Below, piece after piece: positions 1 to 7,401 of a stretch of 7,401 nt of DNA. The stretch is from Methylovirgula sp. (lineage in GTDB: Bacteria; Pseudomonadota; Alphaproteobacteria; Rhizobiales; Beijerinckiaceae). The notes beneath the pieces were generated by a model. That model did no database searches, was not told the DNA's origin, and saw only the letters and a program-made list of their open reading frames with translations. The position numbers were made by a program, and so were the translations under genes. Within the stretch, counting starts at the first letter, position 1; each line of letters begins with the position of its first letter. The stretch is from assembly GCA_025356505.1 (NCBI GenBank), contig JANXSV010000166.1:1-7401 (forward strand), read 5' to 3'.

Positions 1-816
1 ATTAGTCCGGGAGATGAAGTCGTCCTGTTTCAGCCGATGTATGATGCCTATCTCCCTCTCGTAAAACTGGCAGGAGGTGTGCCGAAATTTGTAACGCTTA
101 AGCCGCCGCACTGGGGCTTTACCGAAGCTGACCTCGACGCCGCCTTCACCAGCAAAACCAGATTTGTGCTGTTTAATAACCCGCTCAATCCCACCGGCAC
201 GGTCTACGATAGAGATCAGCTGGCGCTTCTGGCGCGCTACTGTGTCAAACATGACGTCACTGTGATCAGTGACGAAGTGTGGGAGCATCTCACCTTTGAC
301 GGCCGCATGCATATCCCGCTGATGGCCATGCCCGGCATGCGCAACAGAACGGTCAAGATTGGCTCTGCCGGCAAGATTTTCTCGCTTACCGGATGGAAAA
401 TAGGTTTCGTCTGTGCCGCCCCGCACTTGATCAAGGCGCTGGCCAAATCGCATCAGTTTCTCACCTATACGACGGCACCAAACTTACAGGTGGCCGTAGC
501 CTACGGGCTGGGAAAAGACACTGCGTATTTTGACACGATGCGTGCTGACTTTCAAAAAAGCCGCGACTATCTGAGTGCCGGCCTCACAGCGCGCGGGTAC
601 AAGGTTTTGCCGTCACAAGGCACTTATTTCCTCACTGTCGATATCGGCACGGCAGAGACCGATGAGCAGTTCTGCAAGCGGCTCGTCCTTGAAAACGGGG
701 TCGCCACTATTCCGGTTTCGGCTTTTTATTCAGAAAATCCGGTGCAAAACATCGTGCGCTTCTGTTTTGCGAAAAAGCAGGCGACATTAGACGCGGCGCT
801 CGCCAATCTGGCCTAA
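1..816 (+). CDS. PLP-dependent class I/II aminotransferase, 5'-truncated by window edge
   Basis: The reading frame is open from base 1 to a TAA stop at 814-816, giving 271 residues. The family is usually about 385-400 residues, so roughly the first 110-130 lie outside the window; the ATG at 37 is internal, because the frame before it already reads like family sequence (GDEVVLFQPMYDAY). Fold-type I landmarks are present: NNPLNPTG (Asn at residue 63 of the fragment) and ISDEVWEHL (Asp 91), which contact the cofactor; SAGKIFSLTGWKIGF with the Schiff-base lysine at residue 125 (bases 373-375); and a C-terminal VRFCFAK whose Arg (residue 253) would bind the substrate carboxylate. From family knowledge it would move an amino group between an amino acid and a 2-oxo acid in the cytoplasm. 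It resembles the kynurenine/glutamine/methionine aminotransferase and DapC-like branch, but the substrate cannot be read from sequence. It is convergent with the Rid gene and not in the glycogen operon. Confidence 0.93.
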   Translation: MSPGDEVVLFQPMYDAYLPLVKLAGGVPKFVTLKPPHWGFTEADLDAAFTSKTRFVLFNNPLNPTGTVYDRDQLALLARYCVKHDVTVISDEVWEHLTFDGRMHIPLMAMPGMRNRTVKIGSAGKIFSLTGWKIGFVCAAPHLIKALAKSHQFLTYTTAPNLQVAVAYGLGKDTAYFDTMRADFQKSRDYLSAGLTARGYKVLPSQGTYFLTVDIGTAETDEQFCKRLVLENGVATIPVSAFYSENPVQNIVRFCFAKKQATLDAALANLA

Positions 817-840
817 CTGGACCCTTTAATTCTGGTGTGG

Positions 841-874
841 GATGCAGGCCTGAATCACCACTCAGGCCTGCATC
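841..874. repeat. Perfect 13-bp inverted repeat (hairpin) downstream of the aminotransferase gene
   Basis: The arms GATGCAGGCCTGA (841-853) and TCAGGCCTGCATC (862-874) are exact reverse complements separated by an 8-base loop. It begins 24 bases after the aminotransferase stop codon, so a 3'-end stabiliser or terminator of that transcript is the simplest reading. However, no run of T follows it on either strand, so it is not a canonical intrinsic terminator. It could also be one copy of a dispersed palindromic repeat. Confidence 0.8.
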
Positions 875-894
875 ACGGCGGTTGTAAATCGACG

Positions 895-925
895 AAAAAA
901 ACCGCGGCATATGCTCCGCGGCTTC
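895..925 (-). terminator. Intrinsic terminator of the DUF1993-Rid transcript
   Basis: Read on the minus strand, CCGCGG (921-916) pairs with CCGCGG (907-902) across an 8-base loop and is followed directly by seven T (901-895). The A/G bases outside the first arm can pair with the first of these T, lengthening the stem. It begins about 20 bases after the Rid stop codon, the expected place and orientation. There is no T tract on the + strand side, so it should act mainly on minus-strand transcripts. Confidence 0.85.
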
Positions 926-943
926 ATGCGCTGCCTAGCGGCG

Positions 944-1294
944 TTATTTCGCAGCGATGACGGAGATTTCCACGCGATACTGCGGGGCAGCCAGCGCCGC
1001 CTCAACTGTTGCGCGCGCCGGAGTATGGCCCTGCGGCACCCATGCGTCCCACGCCAAGTTCATTTCAGAGAAGGTTTTGATATCCGGCAAATAGATTGTC
1101 GCCGAAAGTATTTTGGTTTTATCGGTGCCTGCCTCTTGGAGTAGCGTATCGATAATGGTCAAAACCTCTGCAGTTTGTTCAGTTACACTTTTGCCTGCGC
1201 TCTGATCTGCTACCTGACCAGCCAGATAAACCGTGTCGCCATGCACCACAGCCGCGCTCATGCGTTTGCCGATGCCAATACGTTGAATAGTCAT
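944..1294 (-). CDS. Rid family (YjgF/YER057c/UK114) protein
   Basis: This 116-residue protein has the length and pattern of a single-domain Rid protein, which forms trimers with active sites between subunits. Visible landmarks are YLAGQV (23-28), MNLAWDAW (78-85), PARATV (92-97) with the substrate-carboxylate-binding Arg at 94, and RVEISVIA with the acidic Glu at 109. Archetypal RidA hydrolyses reactive enamine/imine products of PLP enzymes, such as 2-aminoacrylate. Arg 94 and Glu 109 are kept, so imine deaminase activity is plausible. The Ser of the usual SGQ is Ala here (25) and the Cys after PAR is Thr (96), which points to one of the other Rid subfamilies rather than RidA itself, so no gene symbol is given. 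The ATG at 1294 is preceded by AAGGAG at a 5-base spacing. It follows the DUF1993 gene by 9 bases and should be translationally coupled to it. A strong terminator follows. Confidence 0.93.
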   Translation of the reverse strand: MTIQRIGIGKRMSAAVVHGDTVYLAGQVADQSAGKSVTEQTAEVLTIIDTLLQEAGTDKTKILSATIYLPDIKTFSEMNLAWDAWVPQGHTPARATVEAALAAPQYRVEISVIAAK

Positions 1295-1299
1295 AGCGT

Positions 1300-1305
1300 C
1301 TCCTT
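1300..1305 (-). promoter_or_regulatory. Shine-Dalgarno of the Rid gene, overlapping the upstream stop codon
   Basis: On the minus strand the sequence reads TAAGGAGACGCTATG. The TAA ends the DUF1993 gene and its last two bases are the first two of AAGGAG, which lies 5 bases before the Rid ATG. A ribosome terminating on the first gene would sit on the initiation site of the second, which fixes the Rid start and suggests coupled translation. Confidence 0.85.
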
Positions 1306-1819
1306 ATGCCGCATCCAAACCGGTTACTTGACCCATGAAGTCACGCTTGCCGATCTCAATGCCATTTTCGCGCAAGATATTATACGCGGTCGCTGAATGG
1401 AAATAAAAGTTGGGCAGCGCGAAGCGTAGCGCATAGGCCGCGATCTCCATTTTCATTTTGTTGGGTCCGATCGGGAACTCCAGAACACGCCCGGCAGCAG
1501 TATCGATGGCGTGCTTGTCCAGAGTTGCCAGATAAGCGGTCGTTTTGGCGATGCGGGCCTTCAGGTCTTCGAAAGTCTTCTCGTTATCTTCGAACTTCGG
1601 AACTTCGCCACCGGCGAGCCGTCCGGAACAATTCTTGGCAAAATCGCAGGCGATTAAAATCTGACGTAAAAACGGCAACATGTCCGGTGCCAAACGGCTG
1701 GACAAGATCACGGACGGATCAACCTTTTTGGCGGCGCAAAAAGCTTCTGCCTTTTCAAGGATGGCCGCGAGTGCGCCAAGCTGCTGTGTAAAGGCAGATA
1801 CGGTGGCTTCATAAAGCAT
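1304..1819 (-). CDS. DUF1993 domain-containing protein
   Basis: This 171-residue cytoplasmic protein spans nearly its whole length with the DUF1993 family, which is uncharacterised and predicted to be a helical bundle related to DinB-like folds. Recognisable family blocks are AEAFCAAKKVDPSVILSSRL (25-43), APDMLPFLRQ followed by ACDFAKN (44-63), the RLAGGEVPKF block (67-76), and the C-terminal run FYFHSATAYNILRENGIEIG (138-157) continuing into KRDFMG. No signal peptide or membrane segment is seen. The frame extends 17 codons upstream to a TTG at 1870, but I chose the ATG at 1819: it has GGAG at a 6-base spacing and the protein then begins MLYEATVSAF, which fits the family N-terminus. It is the first gene of a two-gene unit with the Rid gene, 149 bases downstream of glgX. 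The function is unknown; there is no clear mechanistic link to glycogen. Confidence 0.9.
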   Translation of the reverse strand: MLYEATVSAFTQQLGALAAILEKAEAFCAAKKVDPSVILSSRLAPDMLPFLRQILIACDFAKNCSGRLAGGEVPKFEDNEKTFEDLKARIAKTTAYLATLDKHAIDTAAGRVLEFPIGPNKMKMEIAAYALRFALPNFYFHSATAYNILRENGIEIGKRDFMGQVTGLDAA

Positions 1820-1968
1820 GTCTATCTCCAAATGGGTCTGTAATGCGAATCGCGACAGGACTTTCCTCAATACGGGCGCGGCGCTGGCCTTTCCTTGAGC
1901 TTGCGCGGGTCATTGTCAAGGCTGCTCATTGCCGTCTCACCAGATCAGACCTTAAAAGCTCTGCCGGG
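1820..1968 (-). other. Intergenic gap between glgX and the DUF1993 gene
   Basis: These 149 bases carry no recognisable terminator for glgX: no strong hairpin followed by a T run is present on the minus strand. A perfect TTGACA occurs at 1919-1914 on the minus strand, but nothing resembling TATAAT sits 16-18 bases downstream, so a promoter is not supported. A 20-codon ORF (1929-1867, minus) with a weak GGTGAG upstream lies in the gap; it is unsupported as a gene. Two weak, widely spaced complementary pairs (CTCAA/TTGAG at 1866-1870 and 1895-1899) are probably chance. Confidence 0.6.
1826..1829 (-). promoter_or_regulatory. Shine-Dalgarno of the DUF1993 gene (decides the start)
   Basis: The minus strand reads TTGGAGATAGACATG, with GGAG 6 bases before the ATG at 1819. 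This supports that start over the in-frame upstream TTG at 1870. Confidence 0.75.
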
Positions 1969-3956
1969 TTAATACGTTTTGAATACGCAAACACAACGTG
2001 CTGCAATTGCGGACGGCACGAGATGATCAACATCAATTCCGTCTTCGGCTTGCGTGCTGAAATTCATCCGCCACAGGCCGTGATGAGCTGCCGGGAGACA
2101 GAGATCATGGGCGATATCACTTCGGTTGAAGCACAGCGCCACTTGCTTTGCGCCCTGGGTCAAAACCATGACGACGCCAGGTTCATTTGATCTATGCCAT
2201 TGATCCTCGCCGAGCGGTGCGCCAGCAAATGTAAACCAGCGCACCTCATCGCCCTGCACAAATGCGTCGACGATAAACTCGGCGAGATCAAGGCGCAGCT
2301 TGATCAGGTTTTGTGTGTAAGCCAGCAGGATGGCGTCCGCTTTTTGCCAATTGGCCCATGAAATCGCGTTGTCCTGCGCATAGGCATTGTTGTTTCCACC
2401 CTGACCCTGGCCAAATTCAGCACCCTGAGACAGCATCGGCGTGCCGCGAGACAGCATGAGTGTCGCCAACAGATTGCGCTGATCCCGCAGGCGCGCTGCG
2501 AGCACGCCCTCGTCGGCGGTTGGGCCCTCGACGCCGTGATTCCAGGAGCGGTTTTCATTTGAGCCATCACGATTTTGCTCGCCGTTGGCCTCATTATGCT
2601 TGTGCTCAAAGGCAACCAGATCGGCAAGCGTGAAGCCGTCGTGCGCCGTGATAAAGTTGACACTGCGCGATGGCCGCTTATGCGAAAAGAAGTCCTGCGA
2701 TCCGCAGAGCCGCGTGGCAAATTCCGAGAGGGTGGCAGAGCCCCGCCAGAAATCGCGCATCGTGTCACGATATTTGTCATTCCACTCGCCCCAAGCGGCT
2801 GGAAACTGGCCCAGTTGGTAGCCCCCGGGGCCAATATCCCACGGTTCGACGATCAGCTTCATGTCTTGCAAAACCGGGTCTTGCAGAATTGCGCTCATCA
2901 GCGGGGCCGCCGCATCAAATCCATTGGCAAGCCGCCCGAGCGCCGGAGCAAGGTCGAAACGGAAGCCCTGCACGCCGCCCCATTTCGCCCACGCCCGCAA
3001 ACTATCCATCACCAATCGCACATTCCACGGGCGGTCCAGCGCGAGGCAGTTTCCACAGCCCATATCATCAATGTAAAAGCGTGGATTGTCCGGCAAAAGT
3101 CGATAATAGCTTGCATTGTCCAAGCCGCGAAAACAAACCGTCGGTCCCAGAGCGTCACCCTCACCGGTATGATTATAAACCACATCGACGAGTGTCTCGA
3201 TACCGGACTCGTGCAAGCGGCGGGTGGTCTGCGCAACCTCGCTCCAGCCGCTGCTCAAGCGCGGAGTTGGCGTGAAAAAGGCAACGTGATTATAGCCCCA
3301 GTAATTTGTGAGACCGAGCGGGGCGAGATGACGCTCGTCCAGCGAGGCGCTGAGTGGCATTAGCTCAAGGGTATTTATGCCCAGGCTTTGAAAATGCGCG
3401 ATGATCTGCGGATTTGAAAGGCCCGAAATCCGTCCTCGTTCCGCCTCAGGCACTTTGTCGTAAAGCTTTGTCAATCCTCTAACGTGCGCTTCGTAAAGCA
3501 CGGTTCTGTCCCAAGCGACCCGGGACGGCCGCACTGCGGTTTCAGGTGTTTCAGTGACAAGACATTTTGCCACAAACGGCGCGCTGTCTGTCATTGAAAA
3601 ACTCAGGTCCCGGTCCGGACTGGCCCTGTCATAACCAAACATGGTTTCGTGCAATGTGAGATCACCCTCCAAAGCGCGCGCATAGGGATCGATTAGCAAT
3701 TTATTGGGATTGAAACGATGTCCCCGTTCCGGCTCGTAAGGTCCGTAAGCGCGCAGCCCGTAGCGCGCGCCAGCCTTGACGCCTTCGACATGGTCAAACC
3801 AGACATCGCCCAAGCGCTGCGTCAATGCGAAGCGTGTTTCGCTTTTGCCGTTGAACAGACAAAATTCAATTTTTGTCGCGTGACGTGAAAATACCGCAAC
3901 ATTGACGCCGCCGGCTGTGAGTGTCACACCCAGCGGCTCGGAGGCCGGCACTGCCA

Positions 3957-3957
<1 letters not shown>
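1969..3957 (-). CDS. glgX: Glycogen debranching enzyme GlgX (GH13 isoamylase-type)
   Basis: This 662-residue protein matches the usual GlgX length (about 650-720). An N-terminal CBM48-like beta-sandwich (about 1-130, with RYGLRAYGPYEPERGHRFNPN at 65-85) is followed by a GH13 barrel. Conserved regions are DVVYNHTGEGD (258-268), GFRFDLAPALGR with nucleophile Asp 335, IVEPWDIGPGGYQLG with acid/base Glu 371, and FITAHDGFTL with the transition-state Asp 440; GNNNAYAQDN (521-530) is typical of GlgX. A C-terminal beta domain completes it. From family knowledge it cleaves alpha-1,6 branches of phosphorylase-trimmed glycogen, releasing short maltodextrins. The GDE seen just before GNNNAY in many relatives is GAE here (Ala 513). 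The ATG overlaps the pgm stop by one base (TGATG) and has no good Shine-Dalgarno, the nearest GAG being 12 bases away, so translation probably depends on reinitiation after pgm. It is the last glg gene of the operon in this window. Confidence 0.97.
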
Positions 3958-5596
<1,639 letters not shown>

Positions 5597-5598
5597 AG

Positions 5599-7047
5599 TT
5601 ATTTCGCCAGCACATGGCGGTAAAGTTCGGCATATTGCGCCGCAGGACGCAGCCACGAAACATCGGTTTTAAGCCCGTTCGCCTGTATTTTCTTCCATAT
5701 TTTCGGCTGGCGAAACAATTTTAATGTCCGCCGCAGCGCATCTTGAAATTGACTGCCGTTGACCGGGCCGAATTGGACGCCGGTAGCGACGCCTGCCGCC
5801 AACGCCATATCATTCGCGTCGATCACCGTGTCATTCAACCCGCCCACCCGTGCCACCAGCGGCACGGCCCCATATCGCAGCGCGCAAAGCTGCGTCAGCC
5901 CGCAGGGTTCGAAGCGCGAAGGAACCAGAATAACGTCAGACCCGGCTTGCAAGAGATGTGCGAGGCTCTCATCATATCCGATGACACAGCCGACCTGTCC
6001 GGGATAGCGCGCCATTGCCGCCATGAAGCCTGTCTCTAATTCCTTTTCACCAGACCCGAGCAACGCGACCTGCGCGCCCTCCGCCATAATCATCGGCAGC
6101 GCTTCAAGCAAAAGATCGAGCCCCTTCTGCCAGGACAGGCGACTTATAACGCCAAGAACAGGCGCTTTAGCGTTCGGGGTCAAACCGAGGCGCGTCTGCA
6201 ATGCAGCCTTGGATTTTGCGCGCCCCGAAACGGAACCGGAGCTGAAGGGCGCGGCTATCCTCCCATCCGTTGCCGGATCCCAAACCTGGGTATCGACGCC
6301 GTTAAGAATGCCGGCAAGCACATCTTTCCGGACCTCGAGCAGTCCATCAAGGCCCATTCCGGCTTCAGGCTCCCGAATTTCTTTGGCGTAGGTCGGAGAA
6401 ACCGTCGTAATAACGTCAGCAAACTGCAAACCGGATTTTAAAGCGGATATGTCGCCAAAATACTCCACCCCGTTCACAGTGAAACTGCTGGGTGGCAGGG
6501 CCAGGTCATGCAGCAGGGCCGCAGCGGCGCGCCCCTGAAACGCCAGATTATGAACCGTCATAATTGTTTTCGGCCTGGGTCCTCCGTCATAATGGAGGTA
6601 GGCCGGAACAAATCCAGCCTGCCAATCATGGCACTGGATGATATTTGGCCGGAAGCTTTTTAAGACGCCCTTACCTATATCAGCACCGACGCGGGAAAGC
6701 GCCGCAAATCGCTGCGGGTTGTCAGGCCAGTCTTTCCCGTCTGACCCGACATAGGGGTTTCCCGGACGATCATATAAATGTGGCGCGTCTAACACGTAGA
6801 GTTTCAGCCCTGCCACTTCCCCGTAGAGCAGGCTCGCCTTTGCTCCGAACAGGTTTTTGAAGCTGTGAACGGCAACCGGATTGGTCAGCGCGGCCTTCAC
6901 GACCGGATAACCCGGAATGAGGGTGCGCATATCCACGTGATGTTTGGCCAGCGCGAGCGGCAGCGCGCCGGCAACATCCGCTAATCCCCCGGTTTTAATC
7001 AGAGGGTAGATCTCGGAGGTGACAGAGAGAACTTTGATGTCGGTCAT
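5599..7047 (-). CDS. glgA: Glycogen synthase GlgA (ADP-glucose, GT5)
   Basis: This 482-residue protein has the normal length of bacterial GlgA and a GT-B layout. The N-terminal GT5 catalytic domain begins at once with [20 protein letters not shown], containing the KTGGL ADP-glucose-binding motif (Lys 18). It continues with CHDWQAG (139-145), TVHNLAFQG (164-172) and [11 protein letters not shown] (196-206). The C-terminal domain has [12 protein letters not shown] (302-313, Arg 303 and Lys 308 expected to contact the donor phosphates) and [11 protein letters not shown] (377-387) with the conserved Glu 380. From family knowledge it transfers glucose from ADP-glucose to the non-reducing end of an alpha-1,4-glucan in the cytoplasm. 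The ATG at 7047 overlaps the glgC stop in an ATGA arrangement with only a weak GGG upstream, implying coupled translation with its substrate supplier. pgm follows after 13 bases. No key residue appears to be missing. Confidence 0.97.
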   Translation of the reverse strand: MTDIKVLSVTSEIYPLIKTGGLADVAGALPLALAKHHVDMRTLIPGYPVVKAALTNPVAVHSFKNLFGAKASLLYGEVAGLKLYVLDAPHLYDRPGNPYVGSDGKDWPDNPQRFAALSRVGADIGKGVLKSFRPNIIQCHDWQAGFVPAYLHYDGGPRPKTIMTVHNLAFQGRAAAALLHDLALPPSSFTVNGVEYFGDISALKSGLQFADVITTVSPTYAKEIREPEAGMGLDGLLEVRKDVLAGILNGVDTQVWDPATDGRIAAPFSSGSVSGRAKSKAALQTRLGLTPNAKAPVLGVISRLSWQKGLDLLLEALPMIMAEGAQVALLGSGEKELETGFMAAMARYPGQVGCVIGYDESLAHLLQAGSDVILVPSRFEPCGLTQLCALRYGAVPLVARVGGLNDTVIDANDMALAAGVATGVQFGPVNGSQFQDALRRTLKLFRQPKIWKKIQANGLKTDVSWLRPAAQYAELYRHVLAK

Positions 7048-7401
7048 AGGCCCAATTTATCAATCATCGGTTGCGTGATGAGGCAGATGCCTGACTCCGT
7101 CCGGCGAAACCGTTTGCCATCAAGCACCGGATCTTCCCCAACCACCAGTCCGGCCGGAATTTTGACGCCTCTGTCCACCACAACATTTTTCAACGCTGCG
7201 TTTCGACCAATATCCACATACGGCAGGATCACTCCATTTTCGACCGAGGAAAACGAGTTCGCCCGCACGCCGGTGAACAGCAGACTTCGCTTAAGCGAAG
7301 ACCCAGAGACGATACAACCGCCCGACACCAAAGATGAAATGGCCTGGCCGCGACGTCCGTCCATGTCATGCACGAATTTTGCCGGCGGCGTGATTTCGCC
7401 A
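7044..7401 (-). CDS. glgC: Glucose-1-phosphate adenylyltransferase GlgC, C-terminal part only (cut by window edge)
   Basis: The frame is open from the right edge to a TGA at 7046-7044, giving 118 residues. Full-length GlgC is about 420, so the nucleotidyltransferase domain lies outside the window. The fragment begins [18 protein letters not shown], the typical linker into the C-terminal left-handed beta-helix. It continues with [11 protein letters not shown] and hexapeptide-like repeats ([20 protein letters not shown]) and ends [13 protein letters not shown], a characteristic GlgC terminus. The GTG at 7373 is internal and not a start, since the sequence before it is conserved family sequence. 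The enzyme makes ADP-glucose from glucose-1-phosphate and ATP, the committed and usually allosterically controlled step of bacterial glycogen synthesis; the helical domain takes part in oligomerisation and regulation. It overlaps glgA by 4 bases and is the most upstream gene of the operon seen here. Confidence 0.95.
   Translation of the reverse strand, partial: GEITPPAKFVHDMDGRRGQAISSLVSGGCIVSGSSLKRSLLFTGVRANSFSSVENGVILPYVDIGRNAALKNVVVDRGVKIPAGLVVGEDPVLDGKRFRRTESGICLITQPMIDKLGL

Noticed and set aside
1..1294. Functional link between the aminotransferase and the Rid protein (PLP enzyme plus enamine detoxifier)
   Set aside because: The idea is attractive, but the genes are convergent with separate ends and cannot share a transcript. 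The proximity alone is weak evidence.
1820..1870. Longer DUF1993 protein starting at TTG 1870
   Set aside because: The ATG at 1819 has GGAG at 6 bases and gives the family-like N-terminus MLYEATVSAF; the 17 extra codons look like leader sequence.
1914..1919. TTGACA on the minus strand as a -35 box for the DUF1993 operon
   Set aside because: No acceptable -10 hexamer is present 16-18 bases downstream; the sequence there is AAGGAA-like.
1843..2190. A 115-codon + strand open frame spanning the glgX 3' end and the gap
   Set aside because: Most of it is antisense to glgX, with no Shine-Dalgarno or recognisable domain. The CxxC in its translation is isolated and not evidence of a zinc protein.
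2575..3363. A 262-codon + strand open frame opposite glgX
   Set aside because: It lies wholly antisense to the conserved GlgX catalytic domain and its translation shows no recognisable domain. It is a by-product of GC-rich codon use.
7371..7373. GTG as the start of a short separate gene
   Set aside because: The frame continues to the window edge and the upstream residues GEITPPAKF are conserved GlgC sequence, so this is an internal codon of a truncated gene.

Overview
This 7.4 kb window is ordinary chromosomal metabolism, most likely from an alphaproteobacterium. That placement is an inference from the overall flavour of the proteins and from the run glgC-glgA-pgm-glgX, an arrangement known from rhizobia and relatives. 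The DNA is moderately GC-rich by eye. I see no sign of mobile DNA, CRISPR, phage, tRNA or rRNA.

Layout, left to right. A PLP-dependent class I/II aminotransferase lies on the + strand (1-816) and is cut off by the left edge. Next comes a 127-base convergent intergenic stretch holding two hairpins: a perfect 13-bp inverted repeat (841-874) and a minus-strand intrinsic terminator (895-925). Everything to the right is on the minus strand. In transcription order (right to left) it reads: glgC (ADP-glucose pyrophosphorylase, only its C-terminal part, cut by the right edge), glgA (glycogen synthase), pgm (phosphoglucomutase), glgX (glycogen debranching enzyme), then after a 149-base gap a DUF1993 protein and a Rid-family (YjgF/YER057c/UK114) protein.

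The glg/pgm genes form one tightly packed operon. glgC and glgA overlap by 4 bases (ATGA), glgA and pgm are 13 bases apart, and pgm and glgX overlap by one base (TGATG). Together they cover glucose-6-P to glucose-1-P (Pgm), glucose-1-P to ADP-glucose (GlgC), ADP-glucose to alpha-1,4-glucan (GlgA), and trimming of branches during breakdown (GlgX). Branching enzyme (GlgB) and phosphorylase (GlgP) are not in the window and may lie beyond the right edge. The DUF1993 and Rid genes form their own coupled pair, with the stop codon of the first overlapping the Shine-Dalgarno of the second. I find no terminator between glgX and this pair, so read-through from the glycogen operon to the terminator at 895-925 is possible.

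I did not find a convincing undescribed system. The points worth a second look are small: the unexplained inverted repeat, the possible six-gene transcription unit, a 20-codon ORF in the glgX-DUF1993 gap, and minor residue substitutions.
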